Source: Malachius bipustulatus (lineage: Eukaryota > Arthropoda > Insecta > Coleoptera > Melyridae). Taken from it: a DNA stretch of 64,000 nt. The notes under the pieces were generated by a model. That model ran no database searches. It was not told where the DNA came from and saw only the letters and a list, made by a program, of their open reading frames with translations. Each line of letters starts with the position of its first letter. Position 1 is the stretch's first letter. Location: contig OU342630.1 in NCBI GenBank assembly GCA_910589415.1, forward strand, positions 25,763,867 through 25,827,866, in the 5' to 3' direction. Position numbers and translations under genes: made by a program. Below, one piece after another: positions 12,546 to 23,828 of this stretch.

Positions 12546-14171
12546 TGCTGCGGTCGGGCTAATTTGATTAGGCTCTGGGCCAATTAAATGATTCTTGGCC
12601 AATTAAAATTCGATCGTTGTTGAAATAATTGCCGACTTACCTTCGTTGGGCCGAAGTATTAATTGATGCACCAAAACCTCACCCAGATTTCGTGCGACTG
12701 TGGTAACATCAGCAGCATAAAGCGGTACGGTTTAATTTCCTCTAAGATAAAAGATAGTGGGATGCCAGTGCCTTATGGTTTTTGAATAATTGATCTAAAG
12801 TAACCTGAACTATAAAGGCATCAAAATTCACTCAGGTTATGAGATGTTTACTATTTCTAACTACTGTAGTATATACCTACTGAATAATAGGGTTGATCTT
12901 TTAATGAAAAGTATATTTATGAATTCTGTTTACAAAATAACTTATTGAAATTCTATGGTTATGAAATTACTAATTAATTGATCATGAAGTTAATTGCAAA
13001 ATATCTCATTTAACAGTTTAACTGGTAGAGAAAATAATAGATCTATTTTTTTCTTCACATAAAAAGTGACAAATTCATTTCAAGTATTACTTGAATAATA
13101 ATGGTAATGATTGTATATCAGGTATTTCAAAGTTATTATTAATATAAGTTTTAATTAATAAAACATCAATCTCACGACGAGATAAGGCAGTAGAACGACA
13201 TAAAACTCCTAACAGATTTCTCGGATATCACTCTGAGCAATAAAAGGTTATGTCACACTTTGCTTACTGATACGACATTTTGCCATCCTTGGAATGTCGT
13301 GCCGAGACTGGAGAGCGGGGCCCTGGACGAAATCTCAGGATAAGAGACCGTGGTCTCCCTCTGGGGTGGCAGAAAGACTGGTGAATGGAGTCGTGTCCCG
13401 TGGGAACACGTGCCTAACACTGGTAGCGTGGTCGTCCTTCGAGGTTAGATGAAAGATGAAAATATGAGGCTCCGAATGATGAGATCCAGTATTTAGGGGC
13501 AGGTATCAGCAAAACTTGCAGATAGTGTAAGAGATTCCTTCCATAAAAGCGGATATTCAGATGTAGAGATGGTGGAAACCAATATGGCGTCCGTGAAGAC
13601 AGGTGGGGTTCTACTCCGTAGATAGGTTTTCAGACGAGATAAGATAGTGCCCCGATTGATAGGGTAGGTAGAAAAGAACTATAACAATATATAAACTCTA
13701 TTAGAGAAAGTTTCAGATAGTTTGAACAATTTACTTACCCTATTTATATAGGTTCTTTTAGATAAAGAGAAAAGGTAGGGGTGCGACTGGTCGCTTCAAG
13801 CACCGAGATTGGAAGATGGCCGAGCCTGTTCCAGACTCGTGAAAAGGACCAATCCTTTTGCGCAACTCAAAAGGGTGTTAGTTCATCTTCCTAAACTACA
13901 TCACAGCGACATCTGTGTTTTTAGTTAATCGAAAAGGAAGATTGTAAGAGAAAGAAGTTACAGATTGTACTACAAGGTAGGGATCTTGAACTTGCCTAGT
14001 TTAGTTAGTTTTACCACTCGGCAACAGGTGGCGATGTTGGATCGAAATTCATGTTTCAATCAAATAAAGTGGCTAGGCAGACACCTTTATAGTAGGGATT
14101 TAGACAATGATATCTTATTTAATAATATTAAATGGAGCTAATTAAAGAATAAAACCTTTAACGACGTTACA
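12546..14171 (-). repeat. Gypsy 3' LTR
   Basis: This 1,626-base LTR begins TGCTGCGG and ends GTTACA on the + strand (TG...CA). It shows no difference that I could see from 22,113-23,738, and offsets stay constant at 9,567 throughout, so there are no indels. Near-identity means recent insertion. On the - (sense) strand it starts TGTAACGTCG. Confidence 0.9.
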
Positions 14172-14185
14172 CACCTCTCTTTACC
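14172..14185 (-). promoter_or_regulatory. Gypsy polypurine tract
   Basis: On the - strand the purine-rich AAAGAGAGGTG directly abuts the 3' LTR start. This is the expected place for plus-strand priming of reverse transcription. Confidence 0.65.
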
Positions 14186-16681
14186 GGGGTAAGGAAAGGA
14201 TTAAAGATAAACCAACTGGAAAAAGCACGGGCGTGTTTCAAGTTGTTACTATACCCGAAGAAGGGTATGTTTGCGGGACAACTAGGTGACGATAAGCTTA
14301 GAGAATATTATTTAGAAATCACGTTCATAAATAACATGAACCTTTCGAGGAAATAAGATAACAATTCTGAACGAACAAACTGTCAACGACATCGTTGATC
14401 TGTTTCATTGAATGAATAAAATTTCTCTTGTATATGCTTACTAAGGTAACATGCAACTTTCAAAAGGGAATAGCGTTAGGTTTACTAAAATTACATGCAA
14501 CTTAAATATTAAGCACTAGGTAATAATTATTCATAAGGTATAAAAATAAAATATTCATGCTTCATTGCAAAGGCAACAAAATAAAAGATATGCTAGTAAC
14601 GGTAGTAATAAGATAATTAAGATAACTTTCTTAAATGGTAATTGTTCTCGCCGAACAATGTCGATAAACAAAGGAATAATTTCTAGATAACTAGATATGA
14701 AGATACGATAAGATATGGTTAGATAATATAAGATAAGATAGATAATATAAGATAAGATACATACTAAGGTAACAAAATCAATAATACTGTCAGATATCAC
14801 AGTAATGAATATTCTGAAACAAATTAAATTAGAATTCCTAAGAAGGAAAAATCTCCTGAGGTGGGCACGAAACATCTCCCTTGCTGTTGAACACCGCTTC
14901 CCCGACCAACGACAACCCGCGCTCTGCTTTGAAGCATGCCCCGCCACTGAGACAGTGGTGAGCGGAAAAGTCAAGAATGAAACTGTCGCGGTTAAGTAGC
15001 AGGTTTAACAAAGCAAAAGTGAAACTCGATCCTCAAGGGGGTTGATGCTGTCCAAACTTGGGCATCAAAACATCTATGTACAGGGAAAGATAAATTTTTG
15101 GAGTCCACAAGGGTAATCCATGAGCAGGATTTTTCATTTCTGAACCAGTCAAAATTTGACTATGTCGTCGTCTATGCGACTCCATAATAAATGGTTGAGA
15201 GAAAGGAAGTTTGCAGATAATCACTGCGTAGCTTATCAAATAGCGTAATTGCAATAATCATATCGATAAATCATCCAATAATCACATAGATAAACATTCG
15301 ATAATCGCACAGAGAAAACGTCAATAATCGCCTGGATTATTAGATAAACATTGAGGTAACGGTAAGATAATTTATCTCACTCGGTAAGATAAGAAAAATG
15401 GAACAACCATTTTCATCGCTAAGGTAGGGGGCATTCGATATCCATGTTCAAATTCATTTACGTTAACACTGAATATCAAAATTCATCTTTGTAAATTCGT
15501 AGCTCGAATTCACATAGATTTTTATTTTCCATTTTGGAAAATATTCGCAGAGAAGATAAGTATTAGCTACCATTCTATTATGGTACTAACAGGTACAGAT
15601 AAGGTAAGATAAGGTAATTCCTTTTCTTTGAAAAGAAATTTAAGATAAGAAAGGCACGAAGCTTTGACTAAAGCTTACGCCTGTCATTTTTATCAAGAAG
15701 AAAATTTGCTAATTCAATTTTCGTTTTCTTGAAAGATAGGTAAGACAAGGTAGAGATATTCTGTTGTCTTCCGTTGAGACAACAGAGGGATTTTTCACTT
15801 TAGCCATGCACGGCGGAAAATCTTAAAGCACCCAATCTTGGAAAGATGGTAGATAAGATAAAAGAGATCTGCTGTCGTCTGATTTGACAAGCAGAGCAGT
15901 TTTCACTTTAGCACATAGCAGGGCGGAAACTGTCGGGAAAGCACCCAATCTTGGAAAGATGGTAGATAAGATAAAAGAGATCTGCTGTCGTCTGATTTGA
16001 CAAGCAGAGCAGTTTTCACTTTAGCACATAGCAGGGCGGAAACTGTCGGGAAAGCACCCGTCTTTAAAAGATGGTGGGTAAGATAAAGATAAAAGAGATC
16101 TGCTGTCATCTGATTGGACTAGCAGAGCAGTTTTCACTTTAGCACGTAGCAGGGCGGAAACTGTCGGGAAAGCACCCGTCTAAAACTAGACGGTAGATAA
16201 GATAAAGGTAAAAGATAAGATAAGGTAGATACAACGGCAAGATAGCGTTTTCTTTAGTTCACTGAACATAAGAAAAGTTAAAAGATAAGATTAGACCTGT
16301 AAACATAGTCAGACAAGATAGGCGAATAGTTACTTTTCAAGGTAATGATTTCAGATAACCAGAAGGATATGGGTTCTCAAAATTTGAGCGATAAAACAGA
16401 GTGAGAGCCTGAGGATAGCAAATACCGATCCCAAAATTAGCAACATTTATACTTTGAGCTCACATTCACACAGCTAGTTTCGAGATCCTTGAGAAATGCT
16501 TTGAAAGATACGGTTTTCATTCTGCATACATTCTTCATTCATTCTAAGATACAACTAGAAACGGAGCTTTCTCAATTTTCGTATTGCTAGGCCTCATTTT
16601 CTAAAGGGATTTTTGTCAAATACAAAAAGAGAGATAAAGGTAGGCAGGGAAATAAAGTTAAAGAGAAGATATTACAAGGAA
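14186..16681 (-). other. Gypsy non-coding region between pol and 3' LTR, GATA-rich
   Basis: About 2.5 kb sits where an env gene would be, but no env-like frame is present. The 139-residue frame at 14,555-14,974 is low-complexity and hydrophobic from the repeated GATAAGATA words. The region is dense in GATAAG/GGTAAGATA words (for example 14,690-14,760, 15,590-15,660, 16,190-16,240). It contains about four tandem units at 15,740-16,200. Role unknown. Confidence 0.7.
15740..16200. repeat. Tandem repeat of 112-119 bases in the Gypsy 3' region
   Basis: The marker GATGGTAGATAAG or close variants falls at 15,845, 15,958, 16,070 and 16,187, giving units of about 112-119 bases. Each unit includes AGAGATCTGCTGTC, GCAGAGCAGTTTTCACTTTA and GGGCGGAAACTGTCGGG; the first copy is shorter and more divergent. 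Confidence 0.8.
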
Positions 16682-19600
16682 CTATTCGTCGCTTTTCGGC
16701 GGGTCTTCGCCTCGATACGCCTTCAAATCTTTAGAATGCCAGCGACCTAGGGGATTGCCTTCTTGGTCTTGCAATTCGTACACTAATTTAGACACTACTT
16801 TAGATATCCGGCATAGTACGAATTTTGGGGCCAATTTAGCAGCAAAATTCTTTGCGGCATTCGAAAGTGGGTAGGTATGTTTCCAGACGAGGTCACCCTC
16901 GGCGAAAACATCGGGGCGCTTGCGTAAGTCATAATGTTTCTTACTTACTTCGTAAGCTTTCTTAAGCCTATCACGTATATCGCTGAAGATAGGAGGTAAT
17001 TTAGATATGTCTTGTTCTCGATGAACATAAGACAGATCATCAGGTAATTCTAGATAATTATCTGAGACTGGACCGTAAAAGGTTCCGTCTACAGGGACAT
17101 TTCTAGCGAAAAGTAGGAAAGCTGGAGCGTGTTTAGTAACTTCGCTCACCGATAAGTTAATTGCTTGTGCAATTTTATAAACATTTTTATCCCAATCTTT
17201 ATGATTGTCCCGGATGTAAGATGAGATGGCTGTAAGGATGGTACGATTCGTTCTCTCGGTCGGATTCACCTGAGATAAATGCCTGGCGCTATACCACAAG
17301 TTAACTTCGTAGTTTTTCAGCAAATTAGTAAATAGACTGCTTTTAAAAATTTGAGCGTTGTCACAAAGCAGAATTTGGGGCACACCGAAAATTAAGAACA
17401 CTTGGTTCTCGAGAAATTTTGTAACGGCAGCTGCTGTAGCATTAGGCATTGGCTTAACCAAAACGAACTTTGAAAACCAATCGGTGACGACTAAAAGTTG
17501 GGTGTTTCTAGCCTTAGATCGAGGGAAAGGTCCCATGAAGTCAATGGAGAGAAATTGGAAGGGAAAATTGATTTTCTTATAATTACCCATAAGTCCTACG
17601 CGAGCAGTGTTTGGGGCTTTGTGTGCACCACAAACCTGGCAGTTTCTCACGTACCTTTTGACTGAGATAATCATTTTGGGCCAATAATAAACTTCAGAAA
17701 TTCTTGCCAAAGTTTTACTTACTCCAAAATGCGCAGAAGTTGGAGGGTCATGAAATTGAGCAATTATTTCCTCCCGATTAGGAGTAGGGACAACAATTTT
17801 CCAATCAGATAGGTTAGACACGACTTCCACTCGAGGCTTAACATGTTTATAAAGAATATTGTCTTTGATGGTAAAATCAGGGTATTTCTCAGGAAACTCG
17901 GTAACTTTGGAGACCATGTCTTTATACCAATCATCAGGTACAAAGTTTTGGAGAGAGATAGAAGAAATAGAGCGGGAAAGATAGTCTGCCGGGACATTGC
18001 AAGTGCCTTTTCGATGTTTAATGTCGAAATCAAACTGGCTGAGGCGTAAACACCATCTAGCTACGCGACCCATAGGATCTTTTAACGTGCGAAGCCAGAG
18101 AAGAGAGGCATGATCGGTGTAAACTGTAAAATTTGCACCTTCGACATAAGGGCGAAAATATTCTATACCAAAGAGGACACCTAAACATTCTCTTTCGGTA
18201 ACGGTATATTTCTTCTCGGCTTTCGAGAGCATTCGACTAGCAAAAGCAATGGGGTGTTCAAAATCTCCCTCAAGTTGAAAAAGCACCGCACCTAACCCGA
18301 AATCACTTGCATCCGTCTGTATGCAAAAGGGCTTCGAGAAATCTGGGCTAGCTAGAACGGGAGCTGTAGTTAGTCGTTCTTTGAGAAGTTTGAAAGCTTG
18401 ATCAGCTTCTGAGTTCCAAGTTATTGACTGTCCCTTTTTTCGGTTATGCAGCAAAGCTGAGATAGGAGCACTGATTGTAGAAAAATCCTTTATGAAACGC
18501 CTATAATATTGTAAGATACCTAGGACGTGTCTTACTCCAGTGGTGTTATGAGGAACAGGGGACTCAATAATCGATTTAACTTTCTCTTCACTAACTCGCA
18601 ATCCGTTTCTATCGATAATAAAACCCAAAAAGGAGAGAGAATCTCGACAGAAGTGACATTTGTCGAAGTTGACAGTAAGATTAGCGTCTTTTAAACGCTC
18701 GTATACTTCCCTTAAAATTTCCAGGTGTTTCTCGAAACTATTTGTGGCGATAATTATATCGTCAAGATAAACGAAAACAAATGGCTCCAAAGCTGGACCT
18801 AAAATTGTGTCCATAAGTCGCTGTTGGGTTTGGGCACTGTTTCTCAGTCCGAAAGGCATTCGTCGGAATTGGAATAAACCTCTCCCGGGAACTACAAAAG
18901 CGGTCTTTGGGCGGGATTCTTCGTCCAAAGGAACTTGAAAGAAAGCCTGCTTTAAATCGATGGAGGTAAGATAATTAGCGTCTTTGAGCTTGCTCAAGAT
19001 AGTATCGATTCTAGGCAGGGGATATGAGTCATGTGTGGTGATCTCGTTTAGTTTTCGACCATCAAAACACATACGGTATGTTTTGTCTTTCTTGCGGACC
19101 AAAAGAACAGGGGACACCCAAGGAGAATTACTTTTTTCGACAATTTCTAACTTAAGTAATTTATCTACCTCTTCATTTAGATATTGTTGAAGGGTTGGAG
19201 ATAAAGGATATTGTCTCTGTCTAAAAGGCTTAGCGTCTTTTGTTTCTATGGAATGGCATAGCACATTGGTTTCAGGGAGTATATCAACACGGGCCAAACT
19301 TTTGAATTTGTCTATCGTCGATTCAAGTCTAGATAAGTCGGTAGGAGGTAAACAAGAGATATCCTGAATCTTGTTGATAGCGCAAACCTTAAGTTCATTA
19401 GGTAAGATAGGAGATAATGAAGACGAAGGATCACCGGGATGAACTTCGAAAGATTCATTTATGAAATTAATCATCATGTTGAAAATACGAGCTACGTCTA
19501 TTCCCAAGATAATTTGTGGTGAAATGGAAGATACCACATGGAATTGGACTTTCTTTGTGACGTCATCTATGGTCAGGTCAAGTTCAATTATGTCGATAAC

Positions 19601-20149
19601 AGATAGAGGGGAACCATCGGCATTTTTCAGAGAACACAACAAATCCGAATTTTTGGAAGGGATGGGTAGTTCACCCAGAACTTCCTGCATGGTTTCCAAA
19701 TCACAAACAGAGATATTGGCGCCGGTGTCAAAGAGGGCTGTATAAGGTACGTCACACATTTTGACAGCTATAAATGGTCTATTGTCAACAGGGTTAGATA
19801 ATAAGATTGGAGCTATAACAGGTATTAAAGAGTCAGCACTTGGTTTGGGTATGTCCTTTTTAGGAGGTATTCGAAAAGATTCGAAAAAGTTTGCAACTTT
19901 TTGCAACCATGATTTCCACTGTTCCTTTTGAATAGTGAAATCAACAAGATAACTGGAAGATACTAGTGCTGGTCTTTTGGAGAGGGAGGAGACTGATCGT
20001 CCTTTGACTTCAAGCTCTTTTCTACAAGGGCTCGCTTTGGGCGGCTTGTCTCTTGTTGTCGCACTGCACCCTGTTGTGCAACTTCGTCGTTTTTTGAACG
20101 AGAAGTAACTTTGAGAGAGTTCAGGAAATCTGCCGAACATGAGGGGCAT
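16682..20149 (-). CDS. pol: Gypsy Pol polyprotein (PR-RT-RNase H-IN)
   Basis: Intact 1,155-codon frame of a Ty3/Gypsy retrotransposon. Protease: DTGA at residues 141-144. Reverse transcriptase about 300-520, with MPFGLRNS and YLDD at 461-464. RNase H: QTDAS (D613), TERECL (E654), YTDH (D679). Integrase: zinc-binding H800, H807, C837, C840, and catalytic D870, D930, E965. The C-terminus has a GPY/F-like segment; no chromodomain is seen. The listed ATG is only the first Met: the frame overlaps gag, and the A AAA AAC slip site in gag phase (20,095-20,089) makes -1 frameshifting the likely route of expression. All catalytic residues I looked for are present, so it may be competent. It lies antisense in UBALD intron 1. 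Confidence 0.93.
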   Translation of the reverse strand: MPLMFGRFPELSQSYFSFKKRRSCTTGCSATTRDKPPKASPCRKELEVKGRSVSSLSKRPALVSSSYLVDFTIQKEQWKSWLQKVANFFESFRIPPKKDIPKPSADSLIPVIAPILLSNPVDNRPFIAVKMCDVPYTALFDTGANISVCDLETMQEVLGELPIPSKNSDLLCSLKNADGSPLSVIDIIELDLTIDDVTKKVQFHVVSSISPQIILGIDVARIFNMMINFINESFEVHPGDPSSSLSPILPNELKVCAINKIQDISCLPPTDLSRLESTIDKFKSLARVDILPETNVLCHSIETKDAKPFRQRQYPLSPTLQQYLNEEVDKLLKLEIVEKSNSPWVSPVLLVRKKDKTYRMCFDGRKLNEITTHDSYPLPRIDTILSKLKDANYLTSIDLKQAFFQVPLDEESRPKTAFVVPGRGLFQFRRMPFGLRNSAQTQQRLMDTILGPALEPFVFVYLDDIIIATNSFEKHLEILREVYERLKDANLTVNFDKCHFCRDSLSFLGFIIDRNGLRVSEEKVKSIIESPVPHNTTGVRHVLGILQYYRRFIKDFSTISAPISALLHNRKKGQSITWNSEADQAFKLLKERLTTAPVLASPDFSKPFCIQTDASDFGLGAVLFQLEGDFEHPIAFASRMLSKAEKKYTVTERECLGVLFGIEYFRPYVEGANFTVYTDHASLLWLRTLKDPMGRVARWCLRLSQFDFDIKHRKGTCNVPADYLSRSISSISLQNFVPDDWYKDMVSKVTEFPEKYPDFTIKDNILYKHVKPRVEVVSNLSDWKIVVPTPNREEIIAQFHDPPTSAHFGVSKTLARISEVYYWPKMIISVKRYVRNCQVCGAHKAPNTARVGLMGNYKKINFPFQFLSIDFMGPFPRSKARNTQLLVVTDWFSKFVLVKPMPNATAAAVTKFLENQVFLIFGVPQILLCDNAQIFKSSLFTNLLKNYEVNLWYSARHLSQVNPTERTNRTILTAISSYIRDNHKDWDKNVYKIAQAINLSVSEVTKHAPAFLLFARNVPVDGTFYGPVSDNYLELPDDLSYVHREQDISKLPPIFSDIRDRLKKAYEVSKKHYDLRKRPDVFAEGDLVWKHTYPLSNAAKNFAAKLAPKFVLCRISKVVSKLVYELQDQEGNPLGRWHSKDLKAYRGEDPPKSDE

Positions 20150-21393
20150 TTAGACTTGTAGACATTTTTATGGCCACAGCCATAACAAAAAACTTTTCTA
20201 GGGAGATTACACCTTACATAGGTATGACCTTTGTTGGAACAATTCCAACAGGTGACTGCAGAAAGGTTAGTAACAGGGATCTTGGTGTTACTAGGTGTAG
20301 GTGCACCTTTAGTTGGTGTGCCTCTGGCTTTACGAGAAGAGAAAGAAGCTGGTTCTCCAGAACATGCTAGGTCTGAATTTAAGAGACTTTGAACCTTCTT
20401 AGAGGGAGGGGGACGATATTGTTGGATAATAGTCCTATTATCTTCTAACTTCTTTCCAATGGAAATTATGTCCTGAATGTTGTTTACCTCAACAAGGGCA
20501 AGATGGTTTTGGAAATAGGGATGAAGATTTTTCTTGATTATTTTAAATTGTTCCACTTCTGATGGGGGAGTAGACAATCTCTTAAATAAGCCTTGCATCG
20601 AGGCAACATAGATAGCAACTAACTCAAATTCACCATGAGTTCTTTGTTTGATTTCCTCTAATAGGTCATCATCGTAAGAGAGGGGGAGAAAAGTAATTTT
20701 CAATTTATTCTTGAGATCTTCCCAAGAAATAATTGAGCTGGCAACACTGCGAAACCAAATCAGGGCCTTGTCTTCAAAAAGATCCATTGCAGAATCAAAA
20801 AGATCACGGTCTGTGACATTTCTTGACCTTTGAAGTTCTTTGACCTTTTCTAGAAATTGGATCAAATTATCCTTAGAAGAACCAGAAAATTTAATATTCC
20901 ATTTATAAACTGGAACACTAGGCCTAGAATGAGTGGATACGGTAGAGCTTGAAGCACTCTGGGAATTGGATGAGTTATCAGTTTGGTCTAGGGACTGGTC
21001 GTTTTTCAGAAGCCATTGACCTTCTAATTCTAAAGCCTCAGAAAATAAATCATCAGCTAAAGCTTTTGCTTCAGGATCTTGATCAAGTTTGAATCTATTG
21101 ATTCTAGAGATCACATGATTCAGGCGACATTGAATTCTTTGACAGATAGGGTCATTAAGAGACAAGGGAGCGTCCTGTATTTTGATTTTCAAATCTGCAA
21201 GAGTCTTTTTCACCTCTGCAGAATCTTTGTCAAAGGGGTAGACAGATTCGGAAATAGAAAGAGAATTTTCTTCCCTATTTAACAGGGCACGAAATTGAAT
21301 TCGTCTTTTCTCCTGTGTATTAAATGGGACTTGTTTTCTAATCGCTATTTCATAAGCGAGTTCTTCACTTAATAAAGCTAGAACGGGATTCAT
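19963..21393 (-). CDS. gag: Gypsy Gag protein
   Basis: 476-residue capsid/nucleocapsid precursor starting at ATG 21,393. Residues 1-340 are helix-rich capsid-like sequence with a region typical of retrotransposon Gag (IKFSGSSKDN, ALIWFRSV). Around residue 385 is a CCHC zinc knuckle (CWNCSNKGHTYVRC), followed by a second Cys-rich unit (CYGCGHKN...CPSC) in which the usual His position is not standard. A basic, Ser-rich tail follows. The last 62 codons overlap pol in the -1 frame. Gag packages the RNA and forms virus-like particles in the cytoplasm. Confidence 0.9.
   Translation of the reverse strand: MNPVLALLSEELAYEIAIRKQVPFNTQEKRRIQFRALLNREENSLSISESVYPFDKDSAEVKKTLADLKIKIQDAPLSLNDPICQRIQCRLNHVISRINRFKLDQDPEAKALADDLFSEALELEGQWLLKNDQSLDQTDNSSNSQSASSSTVSTHSRPSVPVYKWNIKFSGSSKDNLIQFLEKVKELQRSRNVTDRDLFDSAMDLFEDKALIWFRSVASSIISWEDLKNKLKITFLPLSYDDDLLEEIKQRTHGEFELVAIYVASMQGLFKRLSTPPSEVEQFKIIKKNLHPYFQNHLALVEVNNIQDIISIGKKLEDNRTIIQQYRPPPSKKVQSLLNSDLACSGEPASFSSRKARGTPTKGAPTPSNTKIPVTNLSAVTCWNCSNKGHTYVRCNLPRKVFCYGCGHKNVYKSKCPSCSADFLNSLKVTSRSKNDEVAQQGAVRQQETSRPKRALVEKSLKSKDDQSPPSPKDQH
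20089..20095 (-). promoter_or_regulatory. -1 ribosomal frameshift site (A AAA AAC)
   Basis: The - strand heptamer AAAAAAC has codons AAA-AAC in the gag frame (K-N), so a tandem -1 slip enters the pol frame, which reads K-K-R there. It is followed by GTTGCAC and, about 14 bases later, GTGCGACAAC, which could pair as an imperfect stem. Sequence and phase match the classic slippery site; activity is inferred. Confidence 0.75.
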
Positions 21394-22092
21394 GATTGAA
21401 ATCTACTAAAGTCGGTAAGGTAGGGATCGAAAAAGCTATGTGACGCTATGGTGTATCTTTACACGTAAAGAATTCGTTTTCTACGTTTGACGTAAAGAAT
21501 GCCAGGGATACGTCGCAACACTGCTCGTAGCTTTAGCGCTTGTCGGCACTATCATCAACAGCTGACTGGAGAGTCAAAGGTTAATGGAAACCTAACCTAA
21601 CTTAATGAGAAAATGGTAAGGTAATTTTCAGGGAAAGATTTTTGGATACAGTTTTCAAAGACAGCTTAACTACAGAGCTCTCGTATCGAGTATCCTCTCC
21701 GTACGGAATTAAGCTTCTCTAAAACTTGCTCGAGACATCGCGACGGTATAATCAACCACTCCGTAAAGCTCCTTTTTCAAGGTTACCCTTTAGCGGCAGT
21801 GTAGCGGTAAGAAAAAGTAGGTATTTTCGCGGCACGGCACTTTGCACAAAGATAATTAGGTAGGTACACATATATTAGGGAACAATAATGCTTAAAACTA
21901 AATCATGCAAAAGCTTTCAATAAAAAATTCATGCAGTAAGCAACAAGAGAAATTTATATAAATATCAAGTGATATCGCAGACAAATCGTAAAGTTCTAAT
22001 AATTATGAGATTTATTTTATGAAAATCCTAGATACATAAAAGCCAAATAAGATAAAGATAAATTGGGTTTCTAAACCAAAGAAGTAATCGTT
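21394..22092 (-). other. Gypsy leader between PBS and gag
   Basis: About 0.7 kb of non-coding leader. No open frame of note. It would hold the packaging signal, which cannot be identified by eye. Confidence 0.6.
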
Positions 22093-22110
22093 CCACACCG
22101 GGGAGTGCCA
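22093..22110 (-). promoter_or_regulatory. Gypsy primer binding site
   Basis: Two bases after the 5' LTR the - strand reads TGGCACTCCCCGGTGTGG. The TGG start matches the CCA end of a tRNA. I cannot name the tRNA with confidence. Confidence 0.6.
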
Positions 22111-22112
22111 AT

Positions 22113-23738
22113 TGCTGCGGTCGGGCTAATTTGATTAGGCTCTGGGCCAATTAAATGATTCTTGGCCAATTAAAATTCGATCGTTGTTGAAATAATTGCC
22201 GACTTACCTTCGTTGGGCCGAAGTATTAATTGATGCACCAAAACCTCACCCAGATTTCGTGCGACTGTGGTAACATCAGCAGCATAAAGCGGTACGGTTT
22301 AATTTCCTCTAAGATAAAAGATAGTGGGATGCCAGTGCCTTATGGTTTTTGAATAATTGATCTAAAGTAACCTGAACTATAAAGGCATCAAAATTCACTC
22401 AGGTTATGAGATGTTTACTATTTCTAACTACTGTAGTATATACCTACTGAATAATAGGGTTGATCTTTTAATGAAAAGTATATTTATGAATTCTGTTTAC
22501 AAAATAACTTATTGAAATTCTATGGTTATGAAATTACTAATTAATTGATCATGAAGTTAATTGCAAAATATCTCATTTAACAGTTTAACTGGTAGAGAAA
22601 ATAATAGATCTATTTTTTTCTTCACATAAAAAGTGACAAATTCATTTCAAGTATTACTTGAATAATAATGGTAATGATTGTATATCAGGTATTTCAAAGT
22701 TATTATTAATATAAGTTTTAATTAATAAAACATCAATCTCACGACGAGATAAGGCAGTAGAACGACATAAAACTCCTAACAGATTTCTCGGATATCACTC
22801 TGAGCAATAAAAGGTTATGTCACACTTTGCTTACTGATACGACATTTTGCCATCCTTGGAATGTCGTGCCGAGACTGGAGAGCGGGGCCCTGGACGAAAT
22901 CTCAGGATAAGAGACCGTGGTCTCCCTCTGGGGTGGCAGAAAGACTGGTGAATGGAGTCGTGTCCCGTGGGAACACGTGCCTAACACTGGTAGCGTGGTC
23001 GTCCTTCGAGGTTAGATGAAAGATGAAAATATGAGGCTCCGAATGATGAGATCCAGTATTTAGGGGCAGGTATCAGCAAAACTTGCAGATAGTGTAAGAG
23101 ATTCCTTCCATAAAAGCGGATATTCAGATGTAGAGATGGTGGAAACCAATATGGCGTCCGTGAAGACAGGTGGGGTTCTACTCCGTAGATAGGTTTTCAG
23201 ACGAGATAAGATAGTGCCCCGATTGATAGGGTAGGTAGAAAAGAACTATAACAATATATAAACTCTATTAGAGAAAGTTTCAGATAGTTTGAACAATTTA
23301 CTTACCCTATTTATATAGGTTCTTTTAGATAAAGAGAAAAGGTAGGGGTGCGACTGGTCGCTTCAAGCACCGAGATTGGAAGATGGCCGAGCCTGTTCCA
23401 GACTCGTGAAAAGGACCAATCCTTTTGCGCAACTCAAAAGGGTGTTAGTTCATCTTCCTAAACTACATCACAGCGACATCTGTGTTTTTAGTTAATCGAA
23501 AAGGAAGATTGTAAGAGAAAGAAGTTACAGATTGTACTACAAGGTAGGGATCTTGAACTTGCCTAGTTTAGTTAGTTTTACCACTCGGCAACAGGTGGCG
23601 ATGTTGGATCGAAATTCATGTTTCAATCAAATAAAGTGGCTAGGCAGACACCTTTATAGTAGGGATTTAGACAATGATATCTTATTTAATAATATTAAAT
23701 GGAGCTAATTAAAGAATAAAACCTTTAACGACGTTACA
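22113..23738 (-). repeat. Gypsy 5' LTR
   Basis: 1,626 bases, same length as 12,546-14,171 with no difference seen by eye. It should carry the promoter and polyadenylation signals for the - strand transcript; no exact start can be set. Followed on the + strand by the CGAT target duplication. Confidence 0.9.
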
Positions 23739-23742
23739 CGAT
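23739..23742. repeat. Gypsy target-site duplication, right copy
   Basis: CGAT, matching 12,542-12,545. LINE-A sequence resumes directly after it. Confidence 0.85.
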
Positions 23743-23828
23743 TCAAACGTATTTCTGACAGTACGTCCCATTTTAACTCGATTGACTATGCAATGCAATA
23801 GAAGGAGTAAGAAACATAACGAGATGAT

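Noticed and set aside
12318..12602. 94-residue frame starting MAKNHLIGPEP
   Set aside because: The start lies in the Gypsy LTR and the end in a palindromic element; only the middle is real LINE endonuclease, annotated separately.
14555..14974. 139-residue hydrophobic frame in the place of a Gypsy env gene
   Set aside because: It is built mostly from GATAAGATA repeats read on the - strand (Tyr/Leu/Ile-rich). It has no signal peptide plus glycoprotein layout, and its first part overlaps unrelated non-coding sequence.
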